DNA from: an uncultured Jannaschia sp. | GTDB taxonomy: Bacteria > Pseudomonadota > Alphaproteobacteria > Rhodobacterales > Rhodobacteraceae | Length of the DNA: 8,392 bases | Assembly: GCA_937916365.1 (NCBI GenBank) | Contig: CALFSY010000053.1 | Location: forward strand, 1-8,392 | Direction of reading: 5' to 3' | Shown: positions 6,550 through 8,392 of the stretch, piece by piece | How the letters are laid out: each line of letters begins with the position of its first letter | Position numbering within the stretch: position 1 is the stretch's first letter | Notes under the pieces: generated by a model | The model's input: the letters and a program-made list of their open reading frames with translations, nothing else | What the model was told of the DNA's origin: nothing | Database searches by the model: none | Made by a program: the position numbers and the translations under genes

Positions 6550-6566
6550 TTTCAAACCCTTTGAAA
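6550..6566. repeat. perfect 7-3-7 inverted repeat before the RidA gene
   Basis: TTTCAAA (6550-6556) and TTTGAAA (6560-6566) flank CCC. The 17-bp element sits between the HlyD stop and the AAGGA ribosome-binding site (6571-6575) of the RidA gene. It is AT-rich and lacks a U-run, so it is not a good terminator. It could be an operator for an internal promoter or a weak mRNA hairpin near the ribosome-binding site. Confidence 0.4.
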
Positions 6567-6584
6567 GAAAAAGGAACCTGCGCC

Positions 6585-7052
6585 ATGTCATCGAATGCTG
6601 AACGCCGTCTAGCCGGACTTGGCATCACACTTTCTGCGCCGCCAACGCCTGCTGCGAATTATGTGCCCTATGTTACGATTGGTGATTTGGTTTTTGTGTC
6701 AGGGCAACTGCCCATGCAGGCAGGGGGATTGATCCAAGGTCGCTTAGGCGAAAATATGGATGTTAAGGCCGGTGCAGCGGCGGCCAAGGTTTGTGCCATA
6801 AACCTGATAACCCAGGTCAAGGCTGCCTGCACTGGTGATCTTGACCGCCTTGTGCAGGTTGTCAAATTAACTGGGTTCGTTAATTCCACACCCGATTTCA
6901 CAGATCAGCCCAAGGTTATCAACGGTGCATCGGATTTTTTGGTGGCGTTTTTAGGTGATGCAGGACGCCACAGCCGATCCGCCATTAGCGCCGCCGCCTT
7001 GCCCCTGGGCGTGCCGGTTGAAATCGAAGCCATTTTTCAAATCAAAACATAG
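6585..7052 (+). CDS. RidA family protein (YjgF/YER057c/UK114)
   Basis: This 155-residue cytoplasmic protein belongs to the Rid family, whose best-known members hydrolyse reactive enamine/imine intermediates released by PLP enzymes. It is of the longer type (about 150 residues) starting AERRLAGLGITL with ANYVPYV. Features are LVFVSGQLP (35-43), a helix around VCAINLITQVKAA (69-81), VVKLTGFVNSTPDF (92-105), and Arg131 with Glu146 in the RSAIS..VEIEA region. These two have the same 15-residue spacing as Arg105 and Glu120 of E. coli RidA, so deaminase activity is plausible. Substrate is unknown, since such subfamilies vary. I chose ATG 6585 because AAGGA lies 9 bp upstream; an upstream in-frame TTG at 6561 lies inside the inverted repeat and is unlikely. 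It follows the HlyD gene by 49 bp on the same strand and may be co-transcribed, though no functional link to secretion is evident. Confidence 0.92.
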   Translation: MSSNAERRLAGLGITLSAPPTPAANYVPYVTIGDLVFVSGQLPMQAGGLIQGRLGENMDVKAGAAAAKVCAINLITQVKAACTGDLDRLVQVVKLTGFVNSTPDFTDQPKVINGASDFLVAFLGDAGRHSRSAISAAALPLGVPVEIEAIFQIKT

Positions 7053-7069
7053 CTGTTTTTGCACGTTAC

Positions 7070-7098
7070 ATCGGGAAGATTATGGGAAGACGCCCGAT
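7070..7098. repeat. inverted repeat downstream of the RidA gene
   Basis: ATCGGG (7070-7075) and CCCGAT (7093-7098) are perfect complements separated by 17 bp. That interval contains a second copy of GGGAAGA (7073-7079 and 7084-7090). It is followed by an A-run rather than a T-run on the plus strand, so it does not look like an intrinsic terminator for the RidA gene. No better terminator is visible in 7053-7328. Confidence 0.25.
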
Positions 7099-7134
7099 CA
7101 AAAAACCTACGCCTAACCTTAAGATGACACTACA

Positions 7135-7179
7135 TTAACCATCAATTTCAATCGCCGATTGTAAATTGGTGACAATCGG
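7135..7179. promoter_or_regulatory. CtrA-like half-site plus overlapping palindromes
   Basis: TTAACCAT at 7135-7142 matches a CtrA half-site as known in alphaproteobacteria, but no second half lies at the required 7-bp spacing. Just after it are CAATCG-C-CGATTG (7149-7161, a perfect 6-1-6 palindrome) and CCGATTGT (7155-7162) with ACAATCGG (7172-7179), a perfect 8-bp inverted repeat with a 9-bp spacer. The two share the central CGATTG, so there are three alternating copies of CAATCG/CGATTG. The cluster lies 150-195 bp before the next gene. A regulatory role is inferred from symmetry only. Confidence 0.35.
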
Positions 7180-7270
7180 TTTCCGTCAATTAACTACTTA
7201 AATCTTCCAATGGCTTTCCCCCGTGATGTCTTTGTTGTATTATATCGTTTGAAATATGATGGATGCTGTG

Positions 7271-7287
7271 TGGGTTTGAAAACCCCA
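7271..7287 (+). repeat. short hairpin in the leader of the TTG-initiated gene
   Basis: GGGTTT (7272-7277) and AAACCC (7280-7285) are perfect complements around GA. In RNA this would fold as a 5-bp stem with a TGAA tetraloop, 33 nt ahead of the GGAGG ribosome-binding site. It is small and not followed by U residues. A role is uncertain. Confidence 0.25.
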
Positions 7288-7317
7288 TCAAAATATATAC
7301 AATCCGTCAAAAATGCC

Positions 7318-7322
7318 GGAGG
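7318..7322 (+). promoter_or_regulatory. strong ribosome-binding site that fixes a TTG start
   Basis: GGAGG at 7318-7322 lies 6 bp before TTG at 7329. It is the best Shine-Dalgarno match in the window. It selects this TTG over the in-frame ATG at 7263, which has no comparable site, and over the ATG at 7313, which is in another frame. Confidence 0.75.
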
Positions 7323-7328
7323 TTTGGG

Positions 7329-8392
7329 TTGGCCGTAAATTTTGCGTTATTCCTATCATCCGAAGGGATTGCTTTAGCACATCGTCAGGTTGCGGGACAT
7401 TGGGCCATTATTGGCGAAACGCAGATCGATGTTGATGACCTGGACCATGCCTTGCAAAACCTACATGCCAAAGGTGTTGCGCGTGGTGGTGATGGGTTTC
7501 ACACTGTTCTCATCTTACCAGACGATCAAATCCTTTATACCACTGTGGCTGTGCCCACTGATGATATGGATGCCACGATTGCAACGATCAAAGCCAACCT
7601 TGACGGATTTACCCCGTATCCGGTTGATGCGTTAAAATTTGATTTTCGCCCAATCGGGCCCAGTCAGGTAAAATTAGCCGTCGTCGCACAAGATACTTTG
7701 GACGAGGCGCGCGCCTTTGCGGAGGGGCACAAATTTAATAGCGTGGGTTTTATGGCGATGCCACCCGCGGATCAATTCCCAGGTTTACCGATTTTCACGA
7801 TCAAAGGTGCTGCGCTTGATTTGGGTCTTGACCCCACTGGTATGGCCTTTGGGCCCGATGAATGGGTCGCGCCGGCATCCATGGGTGCTATGCCGCCCAA
7901 CAATGCAATCCAAAGTACTATGGCAGGGTCGCGATCAACACACGCGGCAGAAATGCCGGGGCAAAGCGCGCCACTTGTCGATAGGGCTGCCCATTCTTTA
8001 TCGGCGCCAGACCCCGATACGGCACAAACAGCCCAATCTAGGCGTGCGAAGGCCGAAGAAACAGTCACCCCAGACGAAAAAGAAGCGCCTTTACCACCTT
8101 TGACATTTTCTGCGCGGGTTGTGAAAGTTCCAAAAGCACAGGCGCAATTGGACCCTGCGATCCACGCGCGGCCTTCGCGGTTTGAACTAAGCGCGCCCCA
8201 AACTCACAAAGACACGCAGCGCCCTGCGTTCAAATCAACGGAAAACGCGGTTTCAGATGCTTCGGCCGGTCATCAGGATGCAGCCACCACAATAGCGCCA
8301 TCACAATCCGGTGCGGCAGGATGGCTAACGCGCCTTTCGGGGATCGTGCCGTCGTTAGGGGCAGTATTTGCGTGGCTTACGGCAAAAACATC
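7329..8392 (+). CDS. uncharacterised Rhodobacteraceae protein with GspL/PilM-like N-terminus (partial, 3' end missing)
   Basis: The frame opens at TTG 7329 and stays open for 354 codons to the edge. It matches my recollection of a roseobacter family that databases often name 'translation initiation factor 2'; I see none of the GTPase motifs of IF-2. Residues 1-155 are compact: NFALFLSSEGIALAHR (4-19), HWAIIGETQIDVDDLDHAL (24-42), LILPDDQILY (61-70), FTPYPVDALKFDF (94-106), VKLAVVAQDTLDEARAFA (114-131) and VGFMAMPP (139-146). The order (a beta-strand with LPxxQ, a 'TPY..d.l.fDf' element, then a strand and a helix) recalls the actin-like cytoplasmic domain of GspL/PilM proteins; this is inference. 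Residues about 180-330 are Ala/Pro/Gln-rich and probably disordered, with PPLTFSARVVKVP at 256-268. A hydrophobic or amphipathic stretch begins near 331 (GWLTRLSGIVPSLGAVFAWL). Function is unknown. Confidence 0.8.
   Translation, partial: MAVNFALFLSSEGIALAHRQVAGHWAIIGETQIDVDDLDHALQNLHAKGVARGGDGFHTVLILPDDQILYTTVAVPTDDMDATIATIKANLDGFTPYPVDALKFDFRPIGPSQVKLAVVAQDTLDEARAFAEGHKFNSVGFMAMPPADQFPGLPIFTIKGAALDLGLDPTGMAFGPDEWVAPASMGAMPPNNAIQSTMAGSRSTHAAEMPGQSAPLVDRAAHSLSAPDPDTAQTAQSRRAKAEETVTPDEKEAPLPPLTFSARVVKVPKAQAQLDPAIHARPSRFELSAPQTHKDTQRPAFKSTENAVSDASAGHQDAATTIAPSQSGAAGWLTRLSGIVPSLGAVFAWLTAKT

Noticed and set aside
7070..7105. Intrinsic terminator after the RidA gene
   Set aside because: The 6-bp stem has a 17-nt loop and is followed by an A-run, not a T-run, on the transcribed strand.
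7313..7331. ATG at 7313 as the start of the last gene
   Set aside because: It is in a different frame from the 354-codon reading frame and overlaps the ribosome-binding site itself.
7717..8103. 128-codon plus-strand open frame
   Set aside because: It overlaps the long TTG-initiated frame in another phase; the Arg-rich translation lacks any domain and the long frame has the normal codon bias.
1..8392. CRISPR arrays, tRNA or rRNA genes, insertion sequences, att sites, RTX repeats
   Set aside because: I read both strands and found no regularly spaced repeats, no terminal inverted repeats with a transposase, no RNA gene cores and no GGxGxDxxx repeats.

Overview
The window looks like chromosomal DNA from an alphaproteobacterium of the Rhodobacterales (Roseobacter-type). 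The evidence is a 296-residue class I fructose-bisphosphate aldolase, an MlaA-MlaC pair, a PrtD/HlyD-type secretion pair next to a RidA protein, and a protein matching my recollection of a Rhodobacteraceae-restricted family that databases label 'translation initiation factor 2'. Base composition is moderate for that group, and the spacers before the two right-hand transcription units are clearly AT-rich. No rRNA, tRNA, CRISPR, IS element or phage gene is visible; the layout is that of an ordinary chromosomal locus. The taxonomic call is an inference.

Layout: positions 1-170 hold the 3' end of an unidentified plus-strand gene. It converges on a leftward block at 198-3187: class I aldolase (fda), MlaC, MlaA and an unrecognised lipoprotein, in genomic order. 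These are transcribed from the lipoprotein end towards fda. A roughly 295-bp AT-rich divergent spacer (3188-3482) separates them from a rightward block. That block holds a PrtD-type type I secretion ABC transporter and its HlyD-type membrane fusion protein (overlapping ATGA), followed 49 bp later by a RidA-family protein. After a 276-bp spacer full of inverted repeats comes a long open frame. It begins at a TTG codon behind a strong GGAGG site and runs off the right edge.

Function: the leftward block combines outer-membrane lipid-asymmetry proteins (MlaA in the outer membrane, MlaC in the periplasm) with a lipoprotein of unknown role and a central-carbon enzyme. The MlaFED inner-membrane part of the Mla system is not here. 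The rightward block encodes the inner-membrane and periplasmic parts of a type I exporter. Neither an RTX-type substrate nor the TolC-like outer-membrane channel is encoded here, so both must lie elsewhere.

Most interesting items: (1) the partial TTG-initiated protein, whose first ~155 residues resemble the actin-like cytoplasmic domain of GspL/PilM proteins rather than a translation factor; (2) a 21-bp near-palindrome placed like an operator over the probable start of transcription of the unknown lipoprotein gene; (3) several inverted-repeat clusters in the spacers, including mutually exclusive hairpins ahead of fda. I see no clear undescribed defence or mobile system.
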